Part shown: in pieces, positions 17,291 to 26,469 of the stretch
Position numbering within the stretch: the stretch's first letter is position 1
How the letters are laid out: each line of letters opens with the position of its first letter
Source: Gemmata sp.
Lineage (GTDB): Bacteria; Planctomycetota; Planctomycetia; Gemmatales; Gemmataceae
Assembly: GCA_025055115.1 (NCBI GenBank)
Contig: JANWYJ010000047.1
Coordinates: forward strand, 1-55,131
DNA: 55,131 nucleotides
Reading direction: 5' to 3'
Notes under the pieces: model-generated
The model's database searches: none
Seen by the model: only the letters and a program-made list of their open reading frames with translations
Told to the model about the DNA's origin: nothing
Program-made: the position numbers and the translations under genes

Positions 17291-18146
17291 CAGGGCTTGT
17301 CCTTCGGTGTTGGTCAATCGCTTCGAGGAGCCGTGCGGCGTCGCGTGTTCCGCAGACCTCGTGAACGCGCAGGATGTGCGCTGTTCTCCGTGCAGCTGCG
17401 ATGCAAGCGACGGCGAGCGAAGCCGGGTCACGCTCATCCCGTGGCCGCTGGCATATCTGACCCAAAAAACCTTTGCGTGAAACGCCCAAGCACACCGGGC
17501 GTTTGAGCTGGGCAATGCGTTCCAGGTGGGCCAAGAGGGTCAGGCTGTGGTCAAGATTCTTGCCAAAGCCGATACCCGGATCGACGCAGATCGCTTCTCC
17601 AGCGATACCCGCTTGTTGCAGCATTTGCAATCGGTCTTCCAGGTAATTGGCGACTTCCTCGACGACATCGGTGTAATGAGCGTACTGCATCATGGTTTGC
17701 GGATCGCCGGGCATATGCATGACGATGCATCCGGCCTGAAAGCTCTGAGCCACGGCCACCATCATGGGATCGCGAAAGCCTGACACGTCATTGATGATGG
17801 ATGCTCCGGCGGCCAGGCACTGTCGTGCCACCTCAGCCTTCATCGTATCTATCGACAGGGGGATCGACGTGCGTTGTGTGATCGCTTGAACAACAGGGAC
17901 GACGCGACGTAGCTCTTCTTCGAGGGGAACGGGCGTCGCTCCCGGGCGCGTCGATTCACCGCCAATGTCGAGGATGTCCGCGCCCTGTTCGACCAGTTGC
18001 AGGGCATGGGCCACCGCCGTGCGGTGATCAAACCACCGGCCTCCGTCCGAGAAGCTATCAGGTGTGACGTTGACAATTCCCATCACCAACGGACGATGGT
18101 GAATCGTCAGAGTGCGATCCCGGATTTTCCAGATAATCGGCTTCAT
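17271..18146 (-). CDS. folP: Dihydropteroate synthase
   Basis: The start is ATG 18146 ([15 protein letters not shown]), giving 291 residues. The TIM-barrel enzyme shows all landmarks in order: [16 protein letters not shown], the [14 protein letters not shown] loop, [10 protein letters not shown], the second family motif [27 protein letters not shown] and GVSRKGFLG. It joins p-aminobenzoate to dihydropterin pyrophosphate in folate synthesis and is the target of sulfonamides; it acts in the cytoplasm. The gene starts only 15 bases after a strong rho-independent terminator that ends the glutathione peroxidase transcript, so it may have its own promoter inside or beyond that terminator, or depend on read-through. 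Its 3' end overlaps proA. Confidence 0.97.
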   Translation of the reverse strand: MKPIIWKIRDRTLTIHHRPLVMGIVNVTPDSFSDGGRWFDHRTAVAHALQLVEQGADILDIGGESTRPGATPVPLEEELRRVVPVVQAITQRTSIPLSIDTMKAEVARQCLAAGASIINDVSGFRDPMMVAVAQSFQAGCIVMHMPGDPQTMMQYAHYTDVVEEVANYLEDRLQMLQQAGIAGEAICVDPGIGFGKNLDHSLTLLAHLERIAQLKRPVCLGVSRKGFLGQICQRPRDERDPASLAVACIAAARRTAHILRVHEVCGTRDAARLLEAIDQHRRTSPDGDRSN

Positions 18147-18160
18147 AAGGCTGGGTGAGC

Positions 18161-18195
18161 AAAAAAGTCCGGCTCGTCGGTGGCACGAGCCGGAC
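18161..18195 (-). terminator. Rho-independent terminator of the glutathione peroxidase gene
   Basis: Read on the minus strand, an 11-base stem (GTCCGGCTCGT and ACGAGCCGGAC, 18185-18195 with 18167-18177) closes a 7-base loop and is followed by six T (18161-18166). This is a textbook intrinsic terminator, 20 bases after the stop at 18215. Confidence 0.9.
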
Positions 18196-18214
18196 CCCTT
18201 GCAATCCACTTCCG

Positions 18215-18793
18215 CTATTTGGCAGCTTTATCGAGTTCCGCCTTAATGGCTTTGACGAGAACATCGCTTGTGGGTTCAACACCCGATTTGAAACGACCAG
18301 CGACTTTGCCATCGCGGCCGATGAGGAATTTCTCGAAGTTCCACCCCACTTGTTGGATTTCACCCTTGTCGTTGCGGGTCGCGTCCAACAGCGATTTGTA
18401 GAGTGGGATTTGCTGATCCCCTTTGATGATGGACTTCGACATCATGGGGAAGGTGACTTTGTATTTGGTCGTGCAGAATTCTTTGATCTCTTTATCGCTG
18501 CCGGGTTCTTGACGGCCGAATTCGTTCGAGGGAATACCGATGACAACCAGCCCATCTTTTTCATACTTCTCGTATAGTTCTTGCAATCCCTTGTATTGGG
18601 GAGTGTAGCCGCACTCGCTGGCCACGTTGACAATGAGCACGACCTTGCCTTTGAGTTTGGCTAAATCGAATTCTTTCCCGTCGATGTCGGTGAGTTTATG
18701 TTCCAAAGGTGATTTCACAGGCTTGTCCTCCGCGTGGCAACTGATGGTCAGGCCGACCAAGGCTAACACTGTGGCAACGGATAGAGTTTTCAT
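18215..18793 (-). CDS. Glutathione peroxidase family protein (Cys form), exported
   Basis: The start is ATG 18793 (MKTLSVATVLALVG), giving 192 residues with a signal peptide; TISCHA may be either a signal peptidase I site or a lipobox-like end. The peroxidase core has NVASECGYTPQYKGLQ, where Cys61 takes the place of selenocysteine. VIGIPSNEFGRQEPGS is the second signature, and GWNFEKFLIGRDGKV carries the conserved Trp and Asn of the active site. It should reduce hydrogen peroxide or lipid hydroperoxides, probably with thioredoxin-like donors as in most bacterial GPx proteins, in the periplasm. The gene is followed by a strong terminator. Its promoter region holds a 37-base imperfect duplication shared with the end of pdxH. 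Confidence 0.9.
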   Translation of the reverse strand: MKTLSVATVLALVGLTISCHAEDKPVKSPLEHKLTDIDGKEFDLAKLKGKVVLIVNVASECGYTPQYKGLQELYEKYEKDGLVVIGIPSNEFGRQEPGSDKEIKEFCTTKYKVTFPMMSKSIIKGDQQIPLYKSLLDATRNDKGEIQQVGWNFEKFLIGRDGKVAGRFKSGVEPTSDVLVKAIKAELDKAAK

Positions 18794-18833
18794 CAGTCGA
18801 TTCCTCACTGGGCACTCTGGAGACGGCATCCAT

Positions 18834-18902
18834 CTAGATGGTTTAGGGAAGTTGTCTATTCACTCGTGGGCTAGATGGTTTGGGAATATTGTCAATGCAC
18901 TC
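18834..18902. repeat. Imperfect 37-base tandem duplication at the pdxH 3' end
   Basis: The unit beginning CTAGATGGTTTAGGGAAG at 18834 is repeated from 18871 with a one-base gap and several substitutions. The second copy ends in the pdxH stop codon (18901-18903), so the gene's end is part of the repeat. Confidence 0.85.
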
Positions 18903-19554
18903 AGGGGGCCAACCGTTCGCGCTTCCAACCGGTAGGAGTGCGGGTGAAGCGGATGCGATCGTGGAGCCGGCTGGGGCGGCCTTGCCAAAACTCGATCACT
19001 TCGGGGATGACCCGGTAACCACCCCAGTGGGGAGGGCGCGGCGGGTTACCGTCGGGGTATCGGGCGAGTAACTCCGCGTGGGCTTTCTCCAGGAATTCGC
19101 GGTTGGGAATCACGGCACTTTGAGGAGAAGCCCACGCCCCCAAGCGGCTGCCCAACGGACGCTTGGCGTAATATTCGTCCGATTCCGAGGCCGACACTTT
19201 TTCGACCACCCCCTCCACACGAACTTGCCGTTCCAGTTGATGCCAGAGAAACACGAGCGCCACATGAGGATTGGCGGCCATTTCGTGGCCTTTGCGGCTC
19301 TCGTAGTTGGTGAAGAAGGTGAACCCCCGTTCGTCGAGGGCTTTGAGCAGCACAGCTCGGGCCGATGGCCGGCCCTGTGGCGTACAGGTGGCCAGGATCA
19401 TCGCGTTGGGATCGGTCAATTCCGCAGCCACCGCTTGGCTGAACCAACGGTGGAATAAGGCAAACGGATCGTCCCCGGCGTCGGCTTCCGACAACCCGGC
19501 CAACGAATATTCCTTCCGCAGATCGGCAATGTTCGGTTGCACAGTACCAGACAC
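18901..19554 (-). CDS. pdxH: Pyridoxamine 5'-phosphate oxidase
   Basis: I chose GTG 19554, which is preceded by GGAG at a good distance and gives 217 residues, the normal family length. Another GTG at 19620 would add 22 residues. Landmarks are [49 protein letters not shown] (FMN contacts) and [22 protein letters not shown], then the C-terminal [24 protein letters not shown] and R-x-x-GW-x-x-x-RLAP ending. It oxidises pyridoxine or pyridoxamine 5'-phosphate to pyridoxal 5'-phosphate using FMN and oxygen, in the cytoplasm. The run of minus-strand neighbours (glycosidase, pdxH, gpx, folP, proA) does not suggest one pathway. Confidence 0.95.
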   Translation of the reverse strand: MSGTVQPNIADLRKEYSLAGLSEADAGDDPFALFHRWFSQAVAAELTDPNAMILATCTPQGRPSARAVLLKALDERGFTFFTNYESRKGHEMAANPHVALVFLWHQLERQVRVEGVVEKVSASESDEYYAKRPLGSRLGAWASPQSAVIPNREFLEKAHAELLARYPDGNPPRPPHWGGYRVIPEVIEFWQGRPSRLHDRIRFTRTPTGWKRERLAP

Positions 19555-19750
19555 CGGCCACTCCACCAATTCTCGGACTACTTCACCCGCTTTCAACCGT
19601 ATTCCCCGCGGCCAGATCACAGTCGCGCTCAGAACTTCGGGGCAGCGTCACACCTCCGCGGCGCAGCTGACACTGGGGTGTCGTGGCATGGCATCAGGTG
19701 GATGGGGTCCGGATCGCAAAAATAATCCTAAGCCTATTATTAGCATATGT

Positions 19751-20596
19751 TTATTTCTCGAGAGGGGGTGCGAACACACCCAGGTGACTGGCAGCGACCC
19801 GTTCGGTGCCCGGTTGACCCCCGTGAATGGGGCGATTGACGACGTGAAAGCCGCCGGCTTTCTCAATCACGAGCGTCGTCGTGCCGCCGCCATCGAGGTT
19901 GATCCCGTCGAAAGCCCCTAGAGCGGCCAGCCATTCACCGACTTCGCTGGTCGTTGCTCCTTCGCTGTACTTGGGTTGCCGCCCATCGATCACAAGAAAG
20001 TAGAGCGTCTTCCCATCTTGGGAAATGCCCGCCGCGGTGCGCGGGTGAACATCTTTTCCCCCTTTGATCACCTGGCCTTTCTCCAAGACTATCCCAAATC
20101 CGCTGACCGCCGTGTGGATATCCTCCAATTGAAAGGGTGGACGACGGATCGCCACGCGGTTATCCTTCGTGATGAGCAAAGCCGGGTAAGCCAACCGTTC
20201 CGGTGAGACAACTTTTCCTTCGGAGATGGTCAAACCTTCAATCTTCTGGGGTTGGCCTTCTTCTTTGTGAATCGGACTGAATGGCGAGGCATTGATCGCC
20301 AGTTGACACTTGTAGCGTGTCAGGAATGTGCTGGTCTTCAGGCCATCGGTGTGATCCGGACGCTCGCCGTTGCTGGGTGTGGCAAAAAAACGCAAACCCT
20401 TTGTGGTCAAGTCGATGCGCACGGCGTGCCCACGCATAAGCCGTGGTTGTTCGGCTTGCAGATCAACAAGATCAATACCGCGAAATAGGGGCTTCCAGTC
20501 CCTCGCTTTTTCAAATGGCTGCTGCGCGGACGACGAAACGCCCCCAACGGCCAGCAACACCAGCACCAATGGCCCAACGCGAAGCCACGGATTCAT
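19751..20596 (-). CDS. Secreted phosphodiester glycosidase domain protein (NAGPA-like)
   Basis: The start is ATG 20596. The 281-residue product has a signal peptide (MNPWLRVGPLVLVLLAVGGVSSSA) and a single phosphodiester-glycosidase domain of the NAGPA/DUF2233 type (PF09992). Landmarks are LAINASPFSP in the first third, SGFGIVLEKGQVIKGG, HPRTAAGISQDGKTLYFLVIDGRQP and NLDGGGTTTLVIEKAGG, the family's diagnostic DGGGS/T-like motif. In animals the domain removes N-acetylglucosamine from phosphodiesters on mannose; bacterial members are thought to act on cell-wall or capsule glycans. Substrate here is unknown. It should be periplasmic or surface-exposed. About 200 bases separate it from pdxH downstream. 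Confidence 0.85.
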   Translation of the reverse strand: MNPWLRVGPLVLVLLAVGGVSSSAQQPFEKARDWKPLFRGIDLVDLQAEQPRLMRGHAVRIDLTTKGLRFFATPSNGERPDHTDGLKTSTFLTRYKCQLAINASPFSPIHKEEGQPQKIEGLTISEGKVVSPERLAYPALLITKDNRVAIRRPPFQLEDIHTAVSGFGIVLEKGQVIKGGKDVHPRTAAGISQDGKTLYFLVIDGRQPKYSEGATTSEVGEWLAALGAFDGINLDGGGTTTLVIEKAGGFHVVNRPIHGGQPGTERVAASHLGVFAPPLEK

Positions 20597-21045
20597 GAAA
20601 CCACACCTTTGGGCGACGATGGTTGAGGCGATACCCGGAACTCCGGCCTTCTCGCCAGGAAGCCCTCACTGGCAGAATTCTCATTCTTCCAATCGCATTG
20701 TTCATGGTAAGCATGTGCTCTATCGTCGTAAATGGCGCGCTGATCTGTGACCATTCGCTCTCAGCGAGCGACTTGGGTTGCGATTGCCCGAGCTGCTTGG
20801 GTTGCGATTGCCCGAGGTGCTTGGGCGAGCTGCTTGGGTAGCTGTAGCGGCCACAGGTGCTTCAAGGGACAGGTGCTTCAACGGCACGCCGATCTGATGA
20901 CCATTCCTTCTCAGCGCATGGGAAGTTCGTCTTTTCAGCATCAATACCGCTTTCCATCACCGCTTCCGGGTGGTTTTTGCCATCCTGGCGGCTTGCCGAT
21001 GTAAACTGGCAATGGGGTGCCCATTTACCTCATGGAGAAGGGGCT
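20597..21045. other. Intergenic region filled with nested duplications
   Basis: There is no supported gene between the divergent glycosidase and recO genes. Most of the middle (20739-20916) consists of nested direct repeats, described separately. The recO ribosome-binding site lies at about 21034-21043. Confidence 0.6.
20739..20916. repeat. Nested tandem and direct repeats
   Basis: An outer pair (about 28 bases, starting GCTGATCTGTGACCATTC at 20739 and its near copy at 20888) flanks two inner sets. The first is a 24-base unit starting CTTGGGTTGCGATTGCCC at 20772 and 20796, followed by two degraded partial copies (20820 and 20833). The second is a 16-base unit, ACAGGTGCTTCAAGGG, at 20853 and 20869 with one mismatch. 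Confidence 0.9.
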
Positions 21046-21783
21046 ATGCCGGCGGAACCCGCTGTGGCTTTGGTCGTACGCGGCACCGATTGGAGCGAAA
21101 CGAGTCGGATTTTGACCCTTTTTACCCGCGAGTTCGGGAAGGTCCGGGCTTTGGCGAAAGGGGGGCGACGAATCCGCTCGAACTTCGAGATGGCCTTCGA
21201 TCTGTTGAGCGTCTGCCGTGTGATGATTTGGCGTAAATCTCATGGCAGCCTGGACTTAATTACCGAAGCCCGCTTGGAGGAGCAATTCGCCGCCCTACGC
21301 ACCGACCTCCACGCACTCCATGCCGGCTACTACATCGCCGAATTGCTGGCTGATGGCACACAGGATTACGACCCACACCCGATCCTCTTCGACCACGCGA
21401 TGGCAACCTTACGACGCCTCAGCGGGCGGAATGTTCTCCCCGCGATTTCGGTATTTGAACTTGTTTGGCTCCGCGAGCTGGGTTATAGCCCACGACTCGA
21501 TGCGTGTGCCGCGTGTGGCACAGACTTAGCGGCGGTGGCGGAGCCACTCCACTATAGTGCCGCAGCCGGAGGAACGATCTGCCCAGCGTGCCTCGCCACA
21601 GCCCCGGATCGCCGCCGGCTGTCGCGGGAAGCCCTGACGACGCTGTGGCGATTGGCTCAAGATGGGTCCGAGGAACAAACTGTTCCGATTGTGAATAGCG
21701 AAGTTCGGTCACTTTTAGGATACACCGTGAGCCATGTGTTGGGGCGGCGTCCGCGGACGTTGAGCTACGTTGACGGGCGTTAA
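21046..21783 (+). CDS. recO: DNA repair protein RecO
   Basis: The start is ATG 21046 after GGAGAAGGGG; the frame upstream runs through the repeat region and is not coding. The product has 245 residues. The N-terminal OB-fold shows ALVVRGTDWSETSRILTLFTREFGKVRALAKGGRR, the hallmark opening of RecO. The helical middle has LHAGYYIAELL. A four-cysteine zinc module follows: DACAACG and, 23-30 residues later, TICPACL. RecO works with RecR and RecF to load RecA on SSB-coated single-stranded DNA. It is 22 bases upstream of the TPR lipoprotein gene and is likely in one transcript with it. Confidence 0.93.
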   Translation: MPAEPAVALVVRGTDWSETSRILTLFTREFGKVRALAKGGRRIRSNFEMAFDLLSVCRVMIWRKSHGSLDLITEARLEEQFAALRTDLHALHAGYYIAELLADGTQDYDPHPILFDHAMATLRRLSGRNVLPAISVFELVWLRELGYSPRLDACAACGTDLAAVAEPLHYSAAAGGTICPACLATAPDRRRLSREALTTLWRLAQDGSEEQTVPIVNSEVRSLLGYTVSHVLGRRPRTLSYVDGR

Positions 21784-21805
21784 TGGCCAGGGGGAGTACG
21801 CAAGG

Positions 21806-23047
21806 ATGGCGCATCCGACCGACAGGAAGTTCCGACGAGGTCGCGCTGGAGCATTGATCGCGACGGTGGCACTGCTGGTCGTCGCCCCGAGTTGTCAGAG
21901 CTTTCGCACCTTCCGCGAACGTGCGAACACTTCAGTCGCCAAATTGATTGGCTCCAATTACGACGATCCCGAAGCCGAAGCAAAATTGCAACAAGCCGAA
22001 GAGCTTTTCAAAGCGGGAAACTACGAAAAAGCCCAAGAGATCTTCCGTACACTGGCGGACAACAAAGGTAATCCTGCGGCCCTGGCCGAACGCGCCCGCT
22101 TCATGCAAGCGGAGTGCCGCTATGCCCGTGGGCACTACCCCGAAGCCGCGGACACCTACCATAAATTGCTTCTCGATTTTCCCACCGGAGCCTATCGCCG
22201 GGATTGCTGCGCCCGGATGTACGCCATTTGCGACTATTGGCTCGACGATTACCGGGCAGAATTGCAACAGCGCATCGGCGAAAACGGCATTTTGCATTGG
22301 AAACCCAGCTGGCCAGAGATCGGCAATCGCAAAAAACCGTGGATCGATCAAGAAGGTCGCACTCTGGAAACGCTGGAACGCATCCACATGCACGATCCGC
22401 TGGGCCCTACGGCCGACAAAGCCTTGTTCTGGTGTGGTCATGTCAACTTTGTTCGCGGCAACTTCAGCGAGGCCGATCACTACTTCAGCCAATTGGTCGA
22501 GTTACACCCCGATAGCCCCCTGCGGCCGCAAGCGATTGCACTGGCGATTCAGGCCAAAAACAACGCCACTGGGGGGGCCGTCTACGATGGCCGCAAATGC
22601 GCTGAAGCACTGCAGTTAGTTCACATGGCGGAAGCCAGCGTACCCGAGCTAACCCAAAATGACGAGATGGCCGCCAAGCTAACACGAGCCAAATTCGCCA
22701 TCCGCGCACAACAAGCGGAAAAGGATTTTGCGATGGCGGAATACTACCGCCGCACCGGGCATGGCGGTTCGGCCGTCTTCTACTACGAACTGGTGAAACG
22801 ACGCTATGCCGGTACACCCTACGCCGACATGGCCCAGCAACGGCAAGCCTACCTCCTCCAACGGATGCAAGAAGGCCGCCCCGACCCCGGGATCGATCCG
22901 TTCGCCATCGCCAAAGACAAAATGCAGGAACTTCTCGGCCGCAGCCAACCCATCGAAGAGAAGAACCGCCCCCGAGCGGATCCGAATGTCGTTCCTGCCG
23001 GCGGTGCCATGCCACCCATGAGGGGGGCCTACGATCTGCGTCCTTAA
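21806..23047 (+). CDS. TPR lipoprotein, BamD-like outer-membrane assembly factor
   Basis: The start is ATG 21806 (MAHPTDRKFRRGRAG), giving 413 residues. A basic N-terminus and hydrophobic helix end in VVAPSC, a lipobox. TPR-type helices follow: AEELFKAGNYEKAQEIFRTLAD, ARFMQAECRYARGHYPEAADTYHKLLLDFPTG, FWCGHVNFVRGNFSEADHYFSQLVELHPDSPL and a late unit, AEYYRRTGHGGSAVFYYELVKRRYAGTPYADMAQQR, that is very like BamD. BamD is the essential lipoprotein partner of BamA in inserting beta-barrels into the outer membrane. The protein is longer than the 245-residue E. coli form, with an inserted region that carries WLDDYRAELQQR. Next to lptE, it fits an outer-membrane biogenesis role. BamD itself is an inference; a general TPR lipoprotein is the alternative. 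Confidence 0.8.
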   Translation: MAHPTDRKFRRGRAGALIATVALLVVAPSCQSFRTFRERANTSVAKLIGSNYDDPEAEAKLQQAEELFKAGNYEKAQEIFRTLADNKGNPAALAERARFMQAECRYARGHYPEAADTYHKLLLDFPTGAYRRDCCARMYAICDYWLDDYRAELQQRIGENGILHWKPSWPEIGNRKKPWIDQEGRTLETLERIHMHDPLGPTADKALFWCGHVNFVRGNFSEADHYFSQLVELHPDSPLRPQAIALAIQAKNNATGGAVYDGRKCAEALQLVHMAEASVPELTQNDEMAAKLTRAKFAIRAQQAEKDFAMAEYYRRTGHGGSAVFYYELVKRRYAGTPYADMAQQRQAYLLQRMQEGRPDPGIDPFAIAKDKMQELLGRSQPIEEKNRPRADPNVVPAGGAMPPMRGAYDLRP

Positions 23048-23107
23048 AGCCTTTTGTGTGATACGGTTAGCCAACGGAAGTTCTTACTAAACCAGTAGTT
23101 GTGCTCT

Positions 23108-23782
23108 ATGAACTCAATATCCCCGCATCGTCGATGGGTTCTGTACGGGGCCATCTTCGCCCCCTTGGCGGCCCTCTGTGGCTGTCGCGGCGGGTTTAAT
23201 CTTCTGGGGTATCAGGTCGGAGCCGATGCCCTTTACGACGCCAACATCAAGACCGTCTATGTCCCCCTGTTCAACAATCGCGCTTTTCAAACAACCCCCT
23301 ATCGGGGGTTCGAAGTCGATGTCACACAAGCGGTGATTCGGGAAATCGGCAAGACCACCAGTTTCCGCGTCAGTTCGGATTACACGACGGCCGATACAGA
23401 ACTCCTGGGCAATATCGTTTCCATCCAACACAACTTACTCAATCGCAACCAATTGAATCTGACCCGGGAGGCCGAGTTGGTGGTGGCCGTGGATGTCGTT
23501 TGGCGCGATTTACGCGATGGCACGATTCTCTCCAATCCCCGCAAACGTCCTGTACCCGGCCGCACCATCCTCAACCCCACGATCGATGGCCCACCCATTC
23601 CCTTCGATCCGACAATTGAGCGACCTCCCGAACTGCCCGAACTGGAGGCTCCGGTGCCCATGCGGATCGTGGCCACCGGACGAATTCTCCCCGAATTGGG
23701 GGAAACGAACGCCTCGGCATCAACCCGTATTCACAATCAAATCGCTGTGCAGATCGTCTCAATGATGGAAAAGCGTTGGTGA
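23108..23782 (+). CDS. lptE: LPS-assembly lipoprotein LptE-like
   Basis: The start is ATG 23108 (MNSISPHRRWVLYG); a TTG three codons earlier is less likely. The 224-residue product has a signal segment ending in LAALCGC, a lipobox. The body has the LptE-type pattern: YDANIKTVYVPLFNNRAFQTTPYRGFE at about residues 40-70, then DVTQAVIREIGKTTSFRVSS, TELLGNIVSIQHNLL, and a C-terminal RIHNQIAVQIVSMME amphipathic helix. LptE plugs the LptD barrel that inserts lipopolysaccharide in the outer membrane. The family is divergent and the call rests on pattern and context. A Pro-rich stretch between residues 140 and 180 (RPVPGRTILNPTIDGPP and following) appears to be a lineage insertion. Confidence 0.8.
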   Translation: MNSISPHRRWVLYGAIFAPLAALCGCRGGFNLLGYQVGADALYDANIKTVYVPLFNNRAFQTTPYRGFEVDVTQAVIREIGKTTSFRVSSDYTTADTELLGNIVSIQHNLLNRNQLNLTREAELVVAVDVVWRDLRDGTILSNPRKRPVPGRTILNPTIDGPPIPFDPTIERPPELPELEAPVPMRIVATGRILPELGETNASASTRIHNQIAVQIVSMMEKRW

Positions 23783-23788
23783 GTGACC

Positions 23789-24400
23789 TCAGCGGAGCGG
23801 GGGTGCACCGTCCAGGGAGATACGCCGGTACAGATCGTCGACCACCCAATGAAAGGCCGTCAGGTGGATCGACTCGACCATGCCCATATCGTCCAGAGGA
23901 ACGTGGAGTCCATAGTGAGCGAGGGTTTTGAGCTGGCCGCCCTTGAAGCCGGTGCAGCCGAACGTCGTTAGGCCGTTGGCATTGGCCCATTCGACCGCAC
24001 GCAGAATGTTGGGACTATTGCCACTGCCACTGATGGCTACCAACAGGTCGCCGGGCGAGGCGAGATTCTTCAATTGCTCCACAAAAACCCGGTCAAAGCC
24101 CTCGTCGTTACCCCAAGCCAAGATGTAGGGTGTATTGTCGGTGAGGCTGAGCACCTTGAGGCGTTTTTTCGAAGGATCGTCGTAAAACGAACGGGCCAGT
24201 GTTCCTTTCCCCATGTCTTCGCAGAAGTGGGATGCGTTGGAACCGCTGCCGCCGTTGCCAATGAGAAATACAAACCGGCCTTGAAGGTAGCGTTCGTAAA
24301 TCAAATCGGCCAGTTGCTGAATTTCCTGGGGATCGACACGCGCCAGTTCCTCGGCCACACGAGCCAGAAACTGCCGCGGATTGAGTTGAGTTCCGATCAT
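23789..24400 (-). CDS. SIS-domain sugar-phosphate isomerase (GmhA/DiaA-like)
   Basis: The 203-residue protein starts with ATG 24400. It is a single SIS domain with [24 protein letters not shown] (the phosphate-binding loop), [21 protein letters not shown] and [13 protein letters not shown], then a C-terminal [16 protein letters not shown] helix as in phosphoheptose isomerases. GmhA converts sedoheptulose 7-phosphate to a heptose 7-phosphate for LPS inner core or S-layer glycans; DiaA is a related DNA-replication regulator. Because lptE is next to it (convergent, 6 bases apart), a role in LPS-core sugar synthesis is plausible. The exact substrate cannot be read from the sequence. Confidence 0.85.
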   Translation of the reverse strand: MIGTQLNPRQFLARVAEELARVDPQEIQQLADLIYERYLQGRFVFLIGNGGSGSNASHFCEDMGKGTLARSFYDDPSKKRLKVLSLTDNTPYILAWGNDEGFDRVFVEQLKNLASPGDLLVAISGSGNSPNILRAVEWANANGLTTFGCTGFKGGQLKTLAHYGLHVPLDDMGMVESIHLTAFHWVVDDLYRRISLDGAPPLR

Positions 24401-24525
24401 TGCTTGGATCTCATCAAGTTGCCGGCGTTTGGTGATAACCTACCCGAAACCATGGGGTTGTGGCTACAGCAACTGTGTCGGCCCGCTACAATGGGGGGCA
24501 GCCAGTGGAAAAGGGACTACGGATC

Positions 24526-26469
24526 ATGCCACGCGACCTGATCCTGGGCACGGCCGGGCACATCGACCACGGGAAAACGTCTCTGGTCAAAGCACTAACC
24601 GGAGTGGATTGTGACCGGCTCCCGGAGGAGAAAGCCCGCGGCATCACCATCGACATCGGTTTTGCTCACCTGGAACTCGATGGTGTCCGGCTTGGTATTG
24701 TGGATGTGCCGGGGCATGAGCGGTTCATCAAGAATATGCTCGCGGGGGCCACCGGAATTGATTGTGCCTTGTTGGTGGTGGCGGCGGACGACGGCATCAT
24801 GCCGCAGACTCGCGAACACCTCGAAATTCTTCAACTTCTCAATATTCAGCATGGAATCATTGCTCTCACCAAAGCCGATTTAGTGGACGAAACCACTCGC
24901 GAAGTGGTGGCGTTGGAAATTCGCGACCTCGTCCAGGGAACGTTTTTGGAAAAGGCCCCCATCATTCCCACGTCGGCTCACAGCGGGTTGGGATTGGCGG
25001 AACTGAAAGCGGCTTTAGCCGCGCTCTGCCAGCGCATCGAGCAGCACCCGGCGACGGAATGGTTTCGCCTAGCGATTGACCGGGCGTTTGTCGTCCAGGG
25101 GCACGGTACTGTCGTAACCGGTTCTGTCGTCAGCGGTTGTGTTCGTGTCGGTGATGAATTGGCGTGGCATGTGGGCCAAGGCCAGATGGAAGTCGTGCGT
25201 GTCCGAAATTTGAACAACCACGGTCAACCGGTTGAGGCGGTGCATCGCGGGCAGCGGGCAGCGATCAACTTGGCCGGTGTGCCCCTGGAACGGGTCCGTC
25301 GTGGTCAAGAATTGGCCACTCCGGGGTATTTGTGCCCAGCACGGGTGTTGACCGTTCAACTTCAGGCTGCGTCTCAAGCGCGCCATCCGTTGAAACACCG
25401 CTTGCCCGTCCGATTGCACCTGGGAACGGCTGAAGTGATGGCCACACTGTCGCTCTTGGATGGCAATTCCCTCAATCCGGGGGAGCGTGGCTTGGGGCAG
25501 TTGTTTGTGACGGAGCCAGTGACCGCCGTTTGGGGGCAGCCTTTTGTACTGCGCGACAGTTCGGCGGAACATACGTTGGGCGGTGGCCGCGTTCTCCAAC
25601 CCACCGCGCGGAAAATTCGCCGCCGTCATCTGGAAGCTATCGAGCAAATCGAGCGCTTGGGTGCATCGTCGGCCGGCCAACGGGCTTTGGCGGTGGCGTG
25701 GTTTGCCGGCTATCGTGGTTTCACGCCCAGCGATCTGGTTCGAGAAGCCGGCGTGCCGCCCAACGAGATTCTCAACACCCCGCAAGAGCTTCTCAACACA
25801 GGCCAGTTGGTGCAATTGTCGCTCAGCTCCCATCGCGGCGTGCTTGTTCATGCGGATCGGGTTAGCGAGTTGGAACAGCTCGTGATGCAAACCCTGGCAC
25901 GATTGCATACCGAGCAGCCACTGTTGACCTCCCACGATCGCCAACAGGTGCTGGCACGTTTGGATTTCGTGGGTGACTCGGAAGTGCTTCAAGCTGTCAT
26001 CGATCGACTGATTGCCAACCGCCAGTTGGTGGGGGATTCGCGGCGGATGGCTCGGGCGGACTTCAAACCCAAACTCAGTGCCAACCAAAGAAAATTGAAA
26101 GATAAGATCGTCGAAGCACACCGGACCGCTCGGTTCACCCCGCCTGAGCCGAAGGAATTTGCCCCTCAAGCCGGTGGTCATGCAGCTGCCCTCCACGACA
26201 TCTACGAGGTGGCTTGCGCGGAGGGGTTGCTCGTGAAAATAACCTCGGACATCTATTTGGCTGCAGAGGCCGAAGAAGAGATGCGTCGGCTGCTTCGCGA
26301 GCGGCTCGAACATAGCCCCGGATTGACTGTCGCCGAAATACGCGACCTGCTACAAACGACCCGCAAATTCGCCGTTCCGCTTTGTGAATACCTCGATCGA
26401 ATCGGGTTGACACGCCGGCAGGGAGACCTCCGCGTTTTGCAAGCCTCAACCACGGAGAGTGTCGGGTAA
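24526..26469 (+). CDS. selB: Selenocysteine-specific translation elongation factor SelB
   Basis: The start is ATG 24526 ([19 protein letters not shown]), giving 647 residues. The G domain has the P-loop GHIDHGKT, the [11 protein letters not shown] effector loop, [20 protein letters not shown] and [10 protein letters not shown]-Tu-like domains II and III follow, with [16 protein letters not shown] and [18 protein letters not shown]. The C-terminal 270 residues form winged-helix repeats that bind the SECIS RNA hairpin, ending in [25 protein letters not shown], a typical SelB end. It delivers Sec-tRNA to UGA codons. SelA, SelC and SelD are not in the window, and I found no selenoprotein here; the glutathione peroxidase uses Cys. 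The last 24 bases overlap the convergent sigma factor. Confidence 0.95.
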   Translation: MPRDLILGTAGHIDHGKTSLVKALTGVDCDRLPEEKARGITIDIGFAHLELDGVRLGIVDVPGHERFIKNMLAGATGIDCALLVVAADDGIMPQTREHLEILQLLNIQHGIIALTKADLVDETTREVVALEIRDLVQGTFLEKAPIIPTSAHSGLGLAELKAALAALCQRIEQHPATEWFRLAIDRAFVVQGHGTVVTGSVVSGCVRVGDELAWHVGQGQMEVVRVRNLNNHGQPVEAVHRGQRAAINLAGVPLERVRRGQELATPGYLCPARVLTVQLQAASQARHPLKHRLPVRLHLGTAEVMATLSLLDGNSLNPGERGLGQLFVTEPVTAVWGQPFVLRDSSAEHTLGGGRVLQPTARKIRRRHLEAIEQIERLGASSAGQRALAVAWFAGYRGFTPSDLVREAGVPPNEILNTPQELLNTGQLVQLSLSSHRGVLVHADRVSELEQLVMQTLARLHTEQPLLTSHDRQQVLARLDFVGDSEVLQAVIDRLIANRQLVGDSRRMARADFKPKLSANQRKLKDKIVEAHRTARFTPPEPKEFAPQAGGHAAALHDIYEVACAEGLLVKITSDIYLAAEAEEEMRRLLRERLEHSPGLTVAEIRDLLQTTRKFAVPLCEYLDRIGLTRRQGDLRVLQASTTESVG

